From Sympetrum striolatum (taxonomy: Eukaryota; Arthropoda; Insecta; Odonata; Libellulidae): a stretch of 64,000 bases of DNA. Both the position numbers and the translations under genes were made by a program. The stretch is from assembly GCA_947579665.1 (NCBI GenBank), contig OX388345.1:35741849-35805848 (forward strand). The letters run 5' to 3'. The notes beneath the pieces were generated by a model. It was not told where the DNA came from. It did not search any database and saw only the letters and a program-made list of their open reading frames with translations. Position 1 is the stretch's first letter. Each line of letters opens with the position of its first letter. This document shows positions 50,901 to 61,669 of this stretch, one piece after another.

Positions 50901-53900
50901 CTTAGTCTTATCACTGCCAGGCAACACACACTATGTATGTCAATACAAAAAAATCATTACTACATATCTTATTTCTTTATATAATTAGTCAAGTTGTGTC
51001 TTGTGCTCCTCCAAAGTGTTTTAATAAAACTCCATTACTCATAGAGTCAAACTCATTGATGCAGTCATTATGTCAGACAAAAATATATTTATCTTAACAA
51101 CCATGCCTAAGTCACTCATGCCAGTAGCAAAGTTCTAGTCAGTTTAGCTCTGGGACATCCTTGGGACATACAAACCTTTCTACCATAATTAAGTTATCAT
51201 ACAGAGTCAATTAGCATAGAATGACATGAAATTAATTATTACATTTTTTATGCTTTACCTTGTTTAGCATGTTAATTACCTTGTTTAACATGTGCCCCAT
51301 CTGGTGTATGGCTTCTCAACCTATTCATTTCCTCCATCAGTTGGAGTTAAGCATTGATCTGCTTAGGTTTGGATCCATCTTCACTGAATTTATTAATAAT
51401 TAATTAATGAACTTTCATAAAATTTGTGCCCTTTCATTTCAAAATATTCGTCTCTTGTGAAGAACTTAATCAGCCTGAGTGGTACAATAAGCTAAGTGAA
51501 GTGTTCCAATATTGAATTGAAGATGAAAATTACATCTTGATGAATGACTTCCAGGAGAACATGAAAAAAGTGTATTCCAACAGAAGAATAAAAAAATAAT
51601 AATAACTTGTCTAATGGAAACAAGAATAAATCCCAATTAAATCCACTTTAATAATTATTACTATTTACAAACAAATGCAACCATTCCCTAACCAGAAAAA
51701 ATCCAATATATATATACGAGTAAAATGAAGCTTGCATACTGCTAACAGATCGACAACACTAATTTCATATCGGGACTATCCTCAAAAGAAAAAAAAGGAT
51801 TGAAAATATTCTTAAAATTCGCTGCAATTTAATTGTCTGGCATCGAACCCAGGTCTTCCTGGTGAACTTACTTTGCAGCACAACAGAAGATCACCATCTC
51901 TAACTATGTGTGAAAATTATAGCAGAAATATTGGCTGCAACTGCCTCAAACGACGTCCTAATTTTCACATATATTCCTTATGTAAGAAATTTTAACTTGT
52001 GGAACATGGTTAGAATTTTGATCCCCAGTGAGTGAGTGTATATATATCTAGGTATATCCGGAGAAGCGTCTATATATAATAGATATATGTATATATATTG
52101 CATATAAAATGCATTTATAAACTTATTCACATGCCAAGTTTCGAGTTTCAATGTTATTAGGAAGGGGTAAAAAAAAATTTTTTAATCGTAGCAATTTCTA
52201 ATTTTTGTAGACGCCTGGTGTCGAACCCAGGACCTATAGACAGTTGCAAATAGACATTATAACTTGTTAGGGCCTGATTTTATTTAATGCAAAGTTTGAA
52301 GTCCATATCATACTGGGAAGGTCCTGAAATATGACTCCATTTTCCCCATTTGAAATGCATACAGCAATGTAAATGGCTCTCTGGGATCGAACCAAGGACG
52401 ATCAAGGAAATCTCAATCACATACTTGAAATGTATCTATGATCTTAATTTACATGCCAAGTTTAAAGTTTCTATATTATCGGGAAGGGGTTAAAAAAAAT
52501 TCTTAAAAATTGTAACAGTTACTAATTTTAGAGACTCCTGGTGTCGAACCCAAGACATATTGGCAGCTTTGAATGCATAGTATGACTTTTTAGAACTTGA
52601 TCTTATTTAATGCAAAGTTTGTAGTTGATATCATTCTGGGAAGTACCTAAAATTTGTTTCCGTTATCTCCTTAAGAAATGCATTGAGGAATGTAAATGGC
52701 TCTCTGGAATCAAACCAAGGACAATCAGCGGAACGTTCAACAACGTACATATAAGATATTTACAATCTCTATCTACATGCCGAGTTTCAAGTTTCCATCT
52801 TATTGGGAAGTGATTTAAAAAAATCTTTAAAATCGCAATGTAAATTAAACGGGAGAATATTTGCCCTGACCTAGCGTCGAACCAAGGATAATCTTCGATG
52901 ATGTCTTAATGGTTTTCGTCGGATAGGCATGGCCTCCAACGATGCCTCAAATTTCAACTCTACTCTTCCAGGAAGTGCCTCAAAACATTTTTCTAAAATC
53001 CCCGCAATGTATCTTTATGGAGTAACTTTGGGGCCTTCTGGAATCGAACCCATGACTCGAAGGTTCAAAATCGCATTTTTTCTGGTGGTTACACGTTATG
53101 GTCAATACTTCATAAAAATTTCAAGTCAATGACACTCGTGGTTTAGCCTGTGCCTTAGCCATCTTATCTAAATTTTTTTCTTAAACCGAGTTTTAACATA
53201 CATCTTCCATATATGCAAGAACTTCCTATCATTTCGATAAGTGCATCAAAATAAATAATGAAAAACTACCTCAATGTATTTTAAATGACAGATTTTTGCA
53301 TCATCTTAGCATCGAACCCTGGATATTTTCTGTGAAAGTCTTTAATATTTTTGATTGATCATATCCATATCTTTAGGCTCCTTGAGTTAAGATTCTCTAA
53401 CCATCTGGGAAGTATTTTTTTTTTATTCCCGAAATTCAAAGCAATGCCATCAAATGGGAAAAATCGGGACTTTGAGGCCCGCTGGAATCGAACCCATGAC
53501 ACTGAGGTTCAAAATCGCAATTTTTCCAGCGGTTACACGTTTTGGCCAATATGTCCTAAAAATTTCATGTCAATGACGTTTGTGGTTTAGCCTGTGAATT
53601 TATATTCCATCCATGTATCTATCTATATGAATGAATCCGGAGAAGCATCTATATATAATAGATAGATATATATTTATTTATCTATTATATATAATTCCTT
53701 CTCCAGATTCATTTATATATTATTCATATATATATTTATAGTTAGATAGATGGGTTACAAATTCACAGGCTAAACCTCAAGCATCATTGACTTGAAATTT
53801 TTACAGCGTATAGGCCATGACATGAAACCCCGAGGAAAAGTGAAACATCGATCATTCTGACCATGGGTTCGATCCCAGAAGGCCCCAAATTCCCGATTTT

Positions 53901-56355
53901 TTAGAAGATGTATATTAAGACCCGGTTTAAGAAAAAATTTGGATAAGACCATACTGTTCCTGGGTTTGATGCCAGAGCTCATTAAAATTTCTTACATAAG
54001 GAATATATGTGAAAAGTAGGACATCGTTTGAAGCAGTTGCAGCCAATATTTCTGCTTGAATTTTCACATATAGTTAGAGATGGTGATCTTCTATTGTGAA
54101 GCATAGGAAGTATCAACAGGAAGACCCGGGTTTGATGTAAATATTTGGGTTAGATATAACTCCCATTTAAAATACATTGGGGTTGTTTTACATTAATTTT
54201 TTTTTTTAACCCTTTCATGATAATATGGAAACTTAAAACTCGGCATTTGAATAAAAATCATAGATATATTTCAAATCCAGTGTTTTAGGTTTCCCGGATC
54301 GTCCTTGGTTCGATCCCAGAGAGCCATTTACATTACCCTATGCATTTCAGATGGGGATAATGGAGTCTTAATTTTTTACCTTCCCGGTATGATATCAACT
54401 TAAAAATTCGAATCAAATAAGTTATATTTCTATCAGGGAGTTATAGGTATTCACATCTTCAAAAATATTCTGGGTTCGACACCGGGCATCTCTACTATTC
54501 AAAAACGTATGACAGGAATTTCTAACTATTTATGATCCGGTTTCAAAAATATTTTAAGCTACATCCCTGTAGGATAGGGATTACAAAATCATAGGGGTCA
54601 TGGGAAACACGGTTTTCTTTATAATATCTATGAAACTGACACCAAATGAGTGTGACTTTTTTGCCAGGTGGATGCAAATTTCTCCTATTTAAAATAAATT
54701 GCCTTGATTTTTAAGAATATTTTCAATCCCTTTTTTTTAGGATTTTCTCGATTTGATGTCGACTTGAAATTGATATTATCAATATGCTTGCAAAATGCAA
54801 GCATCTTCTACTCGTATATATATATAGATACAATACATTTTACAAATAACCTTTGTAATATCAAGAAACCAAGTTCATCCTTTCCTATCAGCAGAAATAA
54901 GGGACAAGGGAGTAGAGGAGATTAACTTTCATAAAAGATAAAGATTACAACAGTAAGAGTTACCAATAAGGAGAAATTAAATGTAAGATGGTATATGATG
55001 GTAAAATGGTTTATAAATAGTAGTCGATTCATCTGAGATACAGAAAAATCATTTGGAATTATTGGTAGATCTAAGGATTACATTGATTAAAAGTTTCATT
55101 TGTTCTGTTTATATGTACATACTCGGAAACTTTAGTCTCAGTCAACCTGCCTTTTTTGTGACACTCATCTCTCACCTCTGCCATTACTTCAAATTTACTA
55201 AAAAAATCTTATGATAATCAATTTTTTAGTTATCTACATTTGTTAGTTTCTCTGGAGTAGCTCGTGATCCTCTACATCCTTGGCAGTTTATGTACGTAAA
55301 ACCTGATGAAGCCAATCGGTATAAGGATGAAATAGCACTCACTCTTTCATTGTTACATTTTTGCTTTGAATAGCTTGATATACATGATATATTGCAAATA
55401 AAAGAAGCCTCATAATAACAGCCATATTTATTCTAATATTTTAATAACAACATTTTTCTCTGAAACTTTGATTGACTTTCTAGTAAGAACCTGGGAAGAA
55501 GATATGAAGAAATCCATATTTCAAGCTTTATAAAAACGTTATATCTGGAAGGAAGTAATTGTGACCTTTCCTTGAAATAAATACTTTATTGATCATGTAC
55601 CAAGTTCTGTTATACTTGGATAATTTTGGACAATGATAACTACTTGATAAAATTCATTTTTGAATTGAATGACTGTTGTTATTTTCCTTGCCAAGGTTTT
55701 AGAGATTACCTTTGGTTTCTGCGGTAACATGCCAATCCTTATCTCTATTATCAGTCAGTAAAACTTTGAATGTACAAATTGATGTGTAATATTTAAGTTG
55801 CATTTAGGAGTCATTCTTTTCTATTCCTTTTTAGTTGGTCATTATTGTACTCTCTTTCCATATTATACTAGTGAAATATAATGGAGAAAATGGTATTCAA
55901 TTAATTAAATTTATCATATTAGGAAGCTTAGATAATTCTTCAAAAATGATGTATCATCTCTAATTTTCCTGGATGATAAACTCATTATTACCTAAAACAA
56001 AGAGTTTTTGTATACAGTTAGTGAAAATATCCTTACCTCTTTTCAGGCTGTCTCTCTTGTTAAAGTTGGAGGACATATTTTATACAGTACATGCACTATT
56101 ACGACAGCAGAGAATGAAGAGATGGTATCCTGGGCTCTGAAAACTTTCCCAAATTTACGATTGGTAGCTGTTCCACCTGAAATCAGACATTTTGGTGGAA
56201 GAGGTTGGCCTGTTCAGGGGTTATCCTTAGAAGACAGACAGAAAGTTATAAGATTTGGACCCCCTGAAGATGTTCAATCTGATGATGGTTTATCTTGTGA
56301 TAAAGACACCGTTGGCTTTTTTATCTCTTTGTTTTATAAAGAAACCGATATGTAA
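47869..56355 (+). CDS. NSUN6: NSUN6-like tRNA/mRNA (cytosine-5) methyltransferase, seven exons
   Basis: Transfers a methyl group from S-adenosylmethionine to C5 of cytosine; characterised NSUN6 acts on C72 of tRNA-Cys and tRNA-Thr and on CUCCA-type mRNA sites. Coding exons are 47869-47946, 48071-48214, 48298-48502, 48576-48732, 49145-49364, 49583-49891 and 56047-56355. All introns are GT-AG and all phases join, giving 473 residues (human protein 469). A PUA domain spans about residues 110-200 (CGAAVLRGAHVFAPGVLG). The Rossmann methyltransferase follows: motif I DACAAPGNKTTH (249-260), motif IV LLDVPCSALGQRP with Cys340, motif VI YSTCTITTAENEE with catalytic-type Cys387. The 47-residue gap between the two cysteines equals that in the human enzyme. 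Start: ATG 47869 is the first ATG after the in-frame TGA at 47848, in the context GCCGCTATGA; exon 1 is the least certain. Oddity: motif I has Asn256 where Gly is usual. Confidence 0.93.
49892..51715 (+). other. NSUN6 intron 6, 5' part
   Basis: Begins with a consensus donor GTAAGT at 49892. AT-rich without recognised genes; the short frames in it are unremarkable. Confidence 0.6.
51716..54814. mobile_element. 3.1 kb foldback element of tRNA-like monomers in NSUN6 intron 6
   Basis: The left end ATATATACGAG (51710-51720) matches the right end CTCGTATATATA (54811-54822) in inverse orientation. Inner segments are mirrored: the GATTGAAAATATTCTTAAAA block at 51798 with 54700-54720; AGATCACCATCTCTAACTAT near 51887 with 54065-54090; GCTCTCTGGGATCGAACCAA at 52377 with TTGGTTCGATCCCAGAGAGC at 54306; TTTAGCCTGTGAATTT near 53587 with AAATTCACAGGCTAAACC at 53759. 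The axis is near 53673. The left arm is a tandem array with a 323 bp period, and each period holds two TCGAACC motifs about 165 bp apart. On the opposite strand these are GGTTCGA Pol III B-boxes. It lies in a (TA)n tract. No ORF of note. Confidence 0.75.
54815..56046 (+). other. NSUN6 intron 6, 3' part
   Basis: AT-rich intron ending in the acceptor ACCTCTTTTCAG before 56047. No gene recognised. Confidence 0.6.
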
Positions 56356-56361
56356 AAAAGC

Positions 56362-56367
56362 AATAAA
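56362..56367 (+). promoter_or_regulatory. Polyadenylation signal of NSUN6
   Basis: AATAAA lies seven bases after the TAA stop codon (56353-56355), inside GCAATAAATTTT. A very short 3' UTR would result if used. Further AATAAA-type hexamers lie at about 56456 and 56480. Confidence 0.6.
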
Positions 56368-57421
56368 TTTTATATATTTTAGGTTGCTGCTTTTAAATTT
56401 TCAAATCCTTATGTTAGTGCTTCTCTGATTTATTTCGATTATCTGTAATTATTGTAATAAAATAATGTCTAAAGACAAAATAAATAAAAAAGAACCAAAG
56501 AAATTTGGTTATACAGAGATTTCAATTTTCAGGCATAGCTGATAGGCTTTGACAGTTTGTGAGGGTCAACCATCCTATATATAATGATTCATAAGTTTAA
56601 AAATCTATCACCCTATAATAAAGACCAAGTTTCTATACTAACAAAGACGTTAACCTTTTAATGAACTTATCCTAGATGTCCTCTTATTGAGTTTTACCCC
56701 TAATCTCTCATCCATGGTTTTTCTATCGTATTAGTTACTTTATATACTTATACTTTTCATTTCTAAGTTTTACAACAGAAGGATTTAATTGATGCTAATT
56801 CATGTGTTAACAAATAAGATGATACTACGAAAAATATTTCATGGATTTATTTTACTGTAATTTTTACTGATACTCTATCTGGGAATACTGGTAATTGTGT
56901 GTTAATATTTCATCCTATAAGCAGTAAGATTATTTCATTGGGAAATGAGTGAATTTGAACACTAACAAATATGAGGGAGCTTTTATACAAGTTAAACATT
57001 GTTGTTTAACTTGTATAAAAGCTCCCTCAATTTTGTTGTCTTTGCCTGAGGATGCAGCTACGCTGTGAAGCCATGGTTGCAGTAAATCATTCTGTGGTTA
57101 AGTAAAAATTTCTCAACAATGAGTCTCGTTGTATCTCACTACCACAAAGTTAAGCCTGAACTCATCACTTATCTATATTAGAAGTTAAGCTTTTTATTAA
57201 AACTAAATTTCAATATTTATATCACCAGAAACTACAGTGCATATTTTGTGGAGAAAGTAACCAGAACACAGTGGACTCATATGTAGCATAATATGAAGGA
57301 AGGCAAGATCAACAGCAATGGACAACTTCAAGGATGTAAAAACCATATTAGAATGAATTGAGCAATAAATAATATAAACTGAGGATAGGCAGAAGTGAAA
57401 GTAGCTACACTACTGAGTCTA
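56368..57421. other. Spacer downstream of NSUN6
   Basis: Contains the perfect hairpin 56972-57029 and an interspersed fragment (57040-57175) with GAGGATGCAGCTACGCTGTG and ACCACAAAGTTAAGCCTGAA, the latter shared with 31214-31250. No gene. Confidence 0.4.
56972..57029. repeat. Perfect 27 bp inverted repeat
   Basis: TGAGGGAGCTTTTATACAAG followed by TTAAACA (56972-56998), a four-base loop TTGT, then the exact reverse complement (57003-57029). No mismatch is visible. The perfection suggests either a young insertion or an expressed hairpin RNA. I see no evidence for either beyond the sequence. Confidence 0.85.
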
Positions 57422-57796
57422 TTCCCGGCCCAGTCATACTTTTTTCAAGTCCATTTTTCCTGGGTGCACACCCTTTATGTGCAATTTACCCTTTACCCCT
57501 TCCTTGTGATTCCATAAGGTGGGTTTATCCTTAACACCACTTTGTGTTGCCAGTGCCTTGATGAGGTCTTGGCCGTGGACGATGCCAAATAGTTGGATGA
57601 AACCACACTTGCCCTTGCACACAAAGTTCCCAAAACAGCTTGTTGAATTGTTCTGATTTGGTAACCTAGTGCCTCCCAGATAGAGGAAGATCCCTGGGTT
57701 CGATTCCCAGCCCAGACTTTTTTCAAATCCGTTTTTCCTTGGCATTTTTCCTGGGTGCACGCCCTTATGTGCAATTTACCCTTTGCCCCTTCCTTA
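57422..57796 (+). mobile_element. SINE with duplicated tail segment
   Basis: A tRNA-like head GTAACCTAGTGCCTCCCAGA with B-box GGGTTCGATTCCCAGCCC lies at about 57660-57715. The tail CTTTTTTCAAATCCG, TTTTTCCTGGGTGCACGCCC, TTATGTGCAATTTACCC, CCCCTTCCTT is present both after the head (57716-57796) and upstream at 57435-57510, preceded there by ATTCCCGGCCCAGTC. The upstream block is thus the 3' part of a second copy. This suggests a tandem or nested pair of the same SINE. Confidence 0.6.
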
Positions 57797-58403
57797 CACT
57801 ACTGAGACTTGAAACCAGGTCTCCCTCTTCCTCAAATTAATATAACTGCAGTGGATTCTGCGAAATTATTCTTGTTTGACAAAACCTACCTTTTTACAAC
57901 CATTTCTGGACAAGAAATTTTAGAGCTCACTTCTATCCTCTTAAGCAATGACAAGATGCTTCCAATACAATTGGCTTTCATACTGGCTTGCTTATTGAAA
58001 ACTTGCATACAGCAAAATAATTTTTGGCTCAATAATGTTTTACATTAGCAATATGGCCTTGGAATCCCCATTATCTCCACTTTTTGCTTATGAATTCATG
58101 GACTATTTGGAGAAACATTCTTAATTAAAGTCACCAAAATATACAAAGTATCATATATATGTAAATTGGTACTACTATTTTGATGATATCATGCGTTTAT
58201 ACACTAGCTATTGAAATTTAAGACAGTTGAATATTTTTTCACCAAATTAACACTCCACAACATTGTATCAGAAACAAATATCCTTCTCAGGTCCTTTTCC
58301 ATATACTTAATATTTCTTACCATTCTCAAGGTTCATGAGAGATGCCAATAGAATTGATTTTGATTACTTTAATTCTAGTTACCTCTAGCAGTATCTGTAT
58401 TAC
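57797..58403. other. Intergenic
   Basis: No feature recognised. Confidence 0.4.
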
Positions 58404-58662
58404 CAGGAACGGATCCAGAGGGGTGGTCCTCCGGGGGTCTGGACCCCCCCCCCCCCTCCCGAAATATCACTTGTGCCTATTTTTCGAAAATGAAACTCAA
58501 ATAACGCTAATAAAAACACAATTTAATAAGCAAACACTAGCAAAAAAATTCGAGTTTGTCTAACACAATTCTAACGTCATGTTATGTGAAAGCCGAAATA
58601 TCTTCTATTTTGAAATTTTTCGAACGGACCCCCCCCAAAAATTTTTTCTAGATCAGTACCTG
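58404..58662. mobile_element. MITE-like element with CAGG termini and C-runs
   Basis: The left terminus CAGGAACGGATCCAGA mirrors the right terminus TCTAGATCAGTACCTG (inverted repeat of about 16 bp with a few mismatches). The ends hold GGGGTCTGGACC followed by a run of more than ten C, and GGACCCCCCCCAAAAATTTT. The interior is AT-rich and non-coding. No convincing target duplication was seen, so the class is open. Confidence 0.55.
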
Positions 58663-59708
58663 ACGTGTGTGTGTATATATACATATGTATAAGCAGTAAA
58701 TATTGTATAAGCGGTACGACATTAACTTACCTTTCATTCACAATTCTAAAGTAGTAGTAACTGTAAATGATATTTTAACGTACCGCCATTCCTTTTTCAA
58801 TGTCGACCCAACAAGTGATATCTTCGATACTATTCCTATCGATCGACTGGTGTCGACTTCCTGCCAGCCATTCTCAACGAGCTTCAACGGTCATTTGAAA
58901 TCTGACTTCAGAGGAGAACTGACGATATAGAGATGAGTGCTGGTGAGAATGGAGCACGTGGAAAACTTAACTTTATACCGATAGGTAAATTTGGAATTTA
59001 TTTTAGGAAATAGTTCTTAACTTTTCACTTTCTTAAGCGTCTTTTTGCGGTGTAGTATCTTCTTTCCTCCGCAGTATTTTAAATTGGTTAAGCTACTTTT
59101 CTCTAGTCTTAATAGGCCACGTGGTACAATTTGAAAGATCTTTGGAACGTTACTATTTGAAGTGGATATTTTTGTAGAATTTATTTAAATTGCGATTTGC
59201 TGGTGAAAGTTATTCATTTGTTCTTTAGTGCCAAATTTCATCGACCACGTGGTTCGAAGCCACGTCCTAACAATTTTTCTTCATTTATGAGTGGAGTTCC
59301 GTATTAGTTTAAGATCTCTTTTACGATGAAATTGTTAATTGTTTTATTCATGGTACGCCGGAATGAAATTTTTAAGTACACGTTGTTTCTCGGTTGGCTG
59401 GTTTTTTCGATTTTGCGCAGCGTTCAGTTACTCGAAGAGCACTTCGATTACTTGAATCATGACATTTGAATTCAGAGCCATGGCCTAAGATATCCCGTTA
59501 TATGAATTTTATAACCGAATTATTTTTCTTGCTTATTCTGGTAGATTGATTTACTGAAGTTGAAGTAAAGTTATATGCCTTTACAGGAGACATGCCCATC
59601 CCATGTATAAGAGGAAAGGATGATCCTTTTGGAAAGAAATCAGTCCTGTTTTCTTTTTCTTGAAGAGAACGGCTGCTTATACTCATGAGATACGCTTGCG
59701 TTCTCTAG
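58663..59708. other. Upstream region of the snoRNA host gene
   Basis: Probably contains the promoter and first exon(s) of the host, which I could not fix. A candidate exon 58933-58984 starts ATGAGTGCTGGTGAG and ends before a donor-like GTAAATTT; it might belong to the host or to a small protein. A pyrimidine-rich CTTCTTTCCTCCGCAG at 59061-59076 could be a TOP-like start or an acceptor. Confidence 0.3.
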
Positions 59709-59839
59709 CGATGTTACGGATAACTAACCTGCAGACGTGGTCTAGTCAAATACACTGCAAGCAGCTGTGGATTCGGCACCTCTTGGCTCAAGGGTAAATA
59801 AGGACTGATTTTCTTTTGAAAATCATTACGGCTCCAGTG

Positions 59840-59906
59840 TGTAGTGATGACTTCTGGTCCGTGTTGTTGATTCTTTATGAAAATACTCATACCATCTCTG
59901 ATTGAA
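59840..59906 (+). ncRNA. Box C/D snoRNA A1, SNORD18-like
   Basis: Box C TGATGA at 59845-59850, guide TCTGGTCCGTGTTG, D' TTGA at 59867-59870, C'-like TTATGAAAA, box D CTGA at 59898-59901. TGGTCCGTGTT is complementary to the conserved 28S sequence AACACGGACCA, as in human SNORD18; the fifth base before D' addresses the A of CACGG (human Am1313, yeast A649). Box D is 71 bases before the 3' splice site. It is the most diverged A copy in its 3' half. Confidence 0.8.
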
Positions 59907-60081
59907 CTCAACATTTTAGATGTTCCTTTACGTCTTGACTTAAAGCTTAATTGAATTTTTCTGCTTCTTTAGGTTTGAAGGGAAGTGGGCGATGAAAGCT
60001 CCTCGACGTGGATGAACATTTTCTAATGGCTTGTAAGGATTCCTTTGAGGTAATAATTCATTGTTATTAGTGCCCTGAAAT

Positions 60082-60146
60082 TGAACTGATGACATTTGGT
60101 CCGTGTTGTTGAATATAATGAAAATAAAATACCTGTTCTGACACTT
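60082..60146 (+). ncRNA. Box C/D snoRNA A2, SNORD18-like
   Basis: Box C TGATGA at 60087-60092, guide TTGGTCCGTGTTG (one extra base pair with 28S), D' TTGA, C' TAATGAAAA, box D CTGA at 60138-60141, 67 bases before the acceptor at 60208. Same predicted target as A1. Confidence 0.82.
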
Positions 60147-60327
60147 TCATGGTTTACTAGAATAGATTTGTGTGAAGTGGTTTTACAATGATATCTTGTT
60201 TTCTCTAGGTGGCTAGATGTGGTGGCTAGATCCCAGGATTGTTGTTTTGGTGGGCTGCGAGCCTCTCGGGCAGTGGGAAGCGGTGTAATAGTAGTAAGTT
60301 TCCATATTGATCATCTTATTCCAAATA

Positions 60328-60401
60328 TTCTATGATGACTTATTCATTCAGAGCATTGGACTCTGAGACATCCATGATTGTAACAACAAATTCTGATTAT
60401 T
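60328..60401 (+). ncRNA. Box C/D snoRNA B1, orphan guide
   Basis: Box C TGATGA at 60333-60338, D' CTGA at 60363-60366, C'-like CATGATTG, box D CTGA at 60393-60396, 69 bases before the acceptor at 60465. The sequence before D' (TTCAGAGCATTGGACT) is identical in all four B copies. I find no match in the parts of 18S or 28S rRNA that I can recall, so the target is unknown. TCAGAG and CTCTGA could also form a stem. Confidence 0.72.
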
Positions 60402-60633
60402 GTTGCTATTCATGGACTTGTATTCAGCTAGATAGGATTATAATTTTTATTCTTTTCTTTTTTAGACCTGATGGATTGACCGAAACATCTTCGTATGTCA
60501 AAGTAAGAAAAGTGGCTGGTGTGCATGAAGCCTTAAAAAGTTCGTCGTAGATAAATCTTGTCGACGTGAAGCGAATTTTCCTCACGTAGTAAGGTAAGAT
60601 CCTAAAGACCATATCCAATTGTACTAATTTGAT

Positions 60634-60697
60634 TATCGTGATGACATCTGGTCCGTGTTGTTGAGCTTAATGAAAATAAACACCCGTTCTGACACTG
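60634..60697 (+). ncRNA. Box C/D snoRNA A3, SNORD18-like
   Basis: Box C TGATGA at 60639-60644, guide TCTGGTCCGTGTTG, D' TTGA, C' TAATGAAAA, box D CTGA at 60689-60692, 67 bases before the acceptor at 60759. The terminal stem is weak; flanking CCAATT and AATTGG (about 60615 and 60716) could form an external stem. Confidence 0.82.
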
Positions 60698-60860
60698 CCA
60701 TTGTATACTCGGATTAATTGGGTTGATGTTGTTTTATAGATGTATCATATTTTCTGTAGGTTGCTGGATGGAGATGCTGAATTGTATTGCCAGCCTTTGG
60801 GACAGTGAAAACTTGTGGAATAATGGTAAGTTTTCTTATAGACGTTCTTAGTCCCATTTT

Positions 60861-60936
60861 TTTAATGATGACTTATTCATTCAGAGCATTGGACTCTGAG
60901 ACACTCATGATTGTAACTATATAAATTCTGATGGTG
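60861..60936 (+). ncRNA. Box C/D snoRNA B2, orphan guide
   Basis: Box C TGATGA at 60866-60871, invariant guide GAGCATTGGACT, D' CTGA at 60896-60899, C'-like CATGATTG, box D CTGA at 60928-60931, 68 bases before the acceptor at 60999. The D-side sequence (AACTATATAAATT) differs from B1, so only the D' guide is likely functional. Confidence 0.72.
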
Positions 60937-61161
60937 CTGTTTCGATTCATGGATTGCTATTAATCTTGATAGCGCTAACGTTGTTTATTTTTTTTACAGA
61001 TTTGCCGTGGATATATAGATCTGTTGTCTGCGTGAAAGTTATTAAGTCTGTCTAGAATGAAGACCATGAAGCGGTCATGGATCAATCTTGTAAACTCAGT
61101 CTCCATGTCAGACTGTATAAGGTAAGATCTTAGAGATTATATCCAAATGTATTAATTAAGT

Positions 61162-61225
61162 TATCGTGATGACATCTGGTCCGTGTTGTTGAGCTCAATG
61201 AAAATATACACCCGTTCTGACACTG
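61162..61225 (+). ncRNA. Box C/D snoRNA A4, SNORD18-like
   Basis: Box C TGATGA at 61167-61172, guide TCTGGTCCGTGTTG, D' TTGA, C' CAATGAAAA, box D CTGA at 61217-61220, 64 bases before the acceptor at 61284. Almost identical to A3. Confidence 0.82.
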
Positions 61226-61384
61226 CCATTGTATACTCGGGTTAATTGGGTTGATGCTGTTTTATAGCTGTATATTTTCTGTAGGTTGCTGGAGGGAGAT
61301 GCTGAATGGTATTGCCTGCCTTTGGGACAGTGAAAACTTGTGGAATAATGGTAAGTTTTCTTATAGACGTTCTTAGTCCCATTT

Positions 61385-61460
61385 TTTAATGATGACTTAT
61401 TCATTCAGAGCATTGGACTCTGAGACACTCATGATTGTAACTATATAAATTCTGATAGTG
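61385..61460 (+). ncRNA. Box C/D snoRNA B3, orphan guide
   Basis: Box C TGATGA at 61390-61395, guide GAGCATTGGACT, D' CTGA at 61420-61423, C'-like CATGATTG, box D CTGA at 61452-61455, 68 bases before the acceptor at 61523. Nearly identical to B2, reflecting the youngest module duplication. Confidence 0.72.
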
Positions 61461-61669
61461 CTGTTTCAATTCATGGATTGCTATTAATCTTGATAGCGCT
61501 AACGTTATTTATTATTTTTCCAGATTTGGTGTGGATCTGTTGTCTGCTTGAAAGTTAAGTCTGTTAAGAATGAAGCCCTGAAGCGGTCATGGATCAATCT
61601 TGTAAACTCGTTCTCCATGTCAGACTATATAAGGTAAGATCATAGAGATTATATCCAAATGTATTAAGT

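Noticed and set aside
51716..54814. CRISPR-like array because of regular 165 bp spacing
   Set aside because: Repeats are long, diverged and tRNA-like in a eukaryotic intron; there are no short identical repeats with unique spacers.
60332..60550. 72-codon ORF over snoRNA B1 and the next exon
   Set aside because: It crosses a snoRNA and an intron-exon border and is not kept in the other modules.
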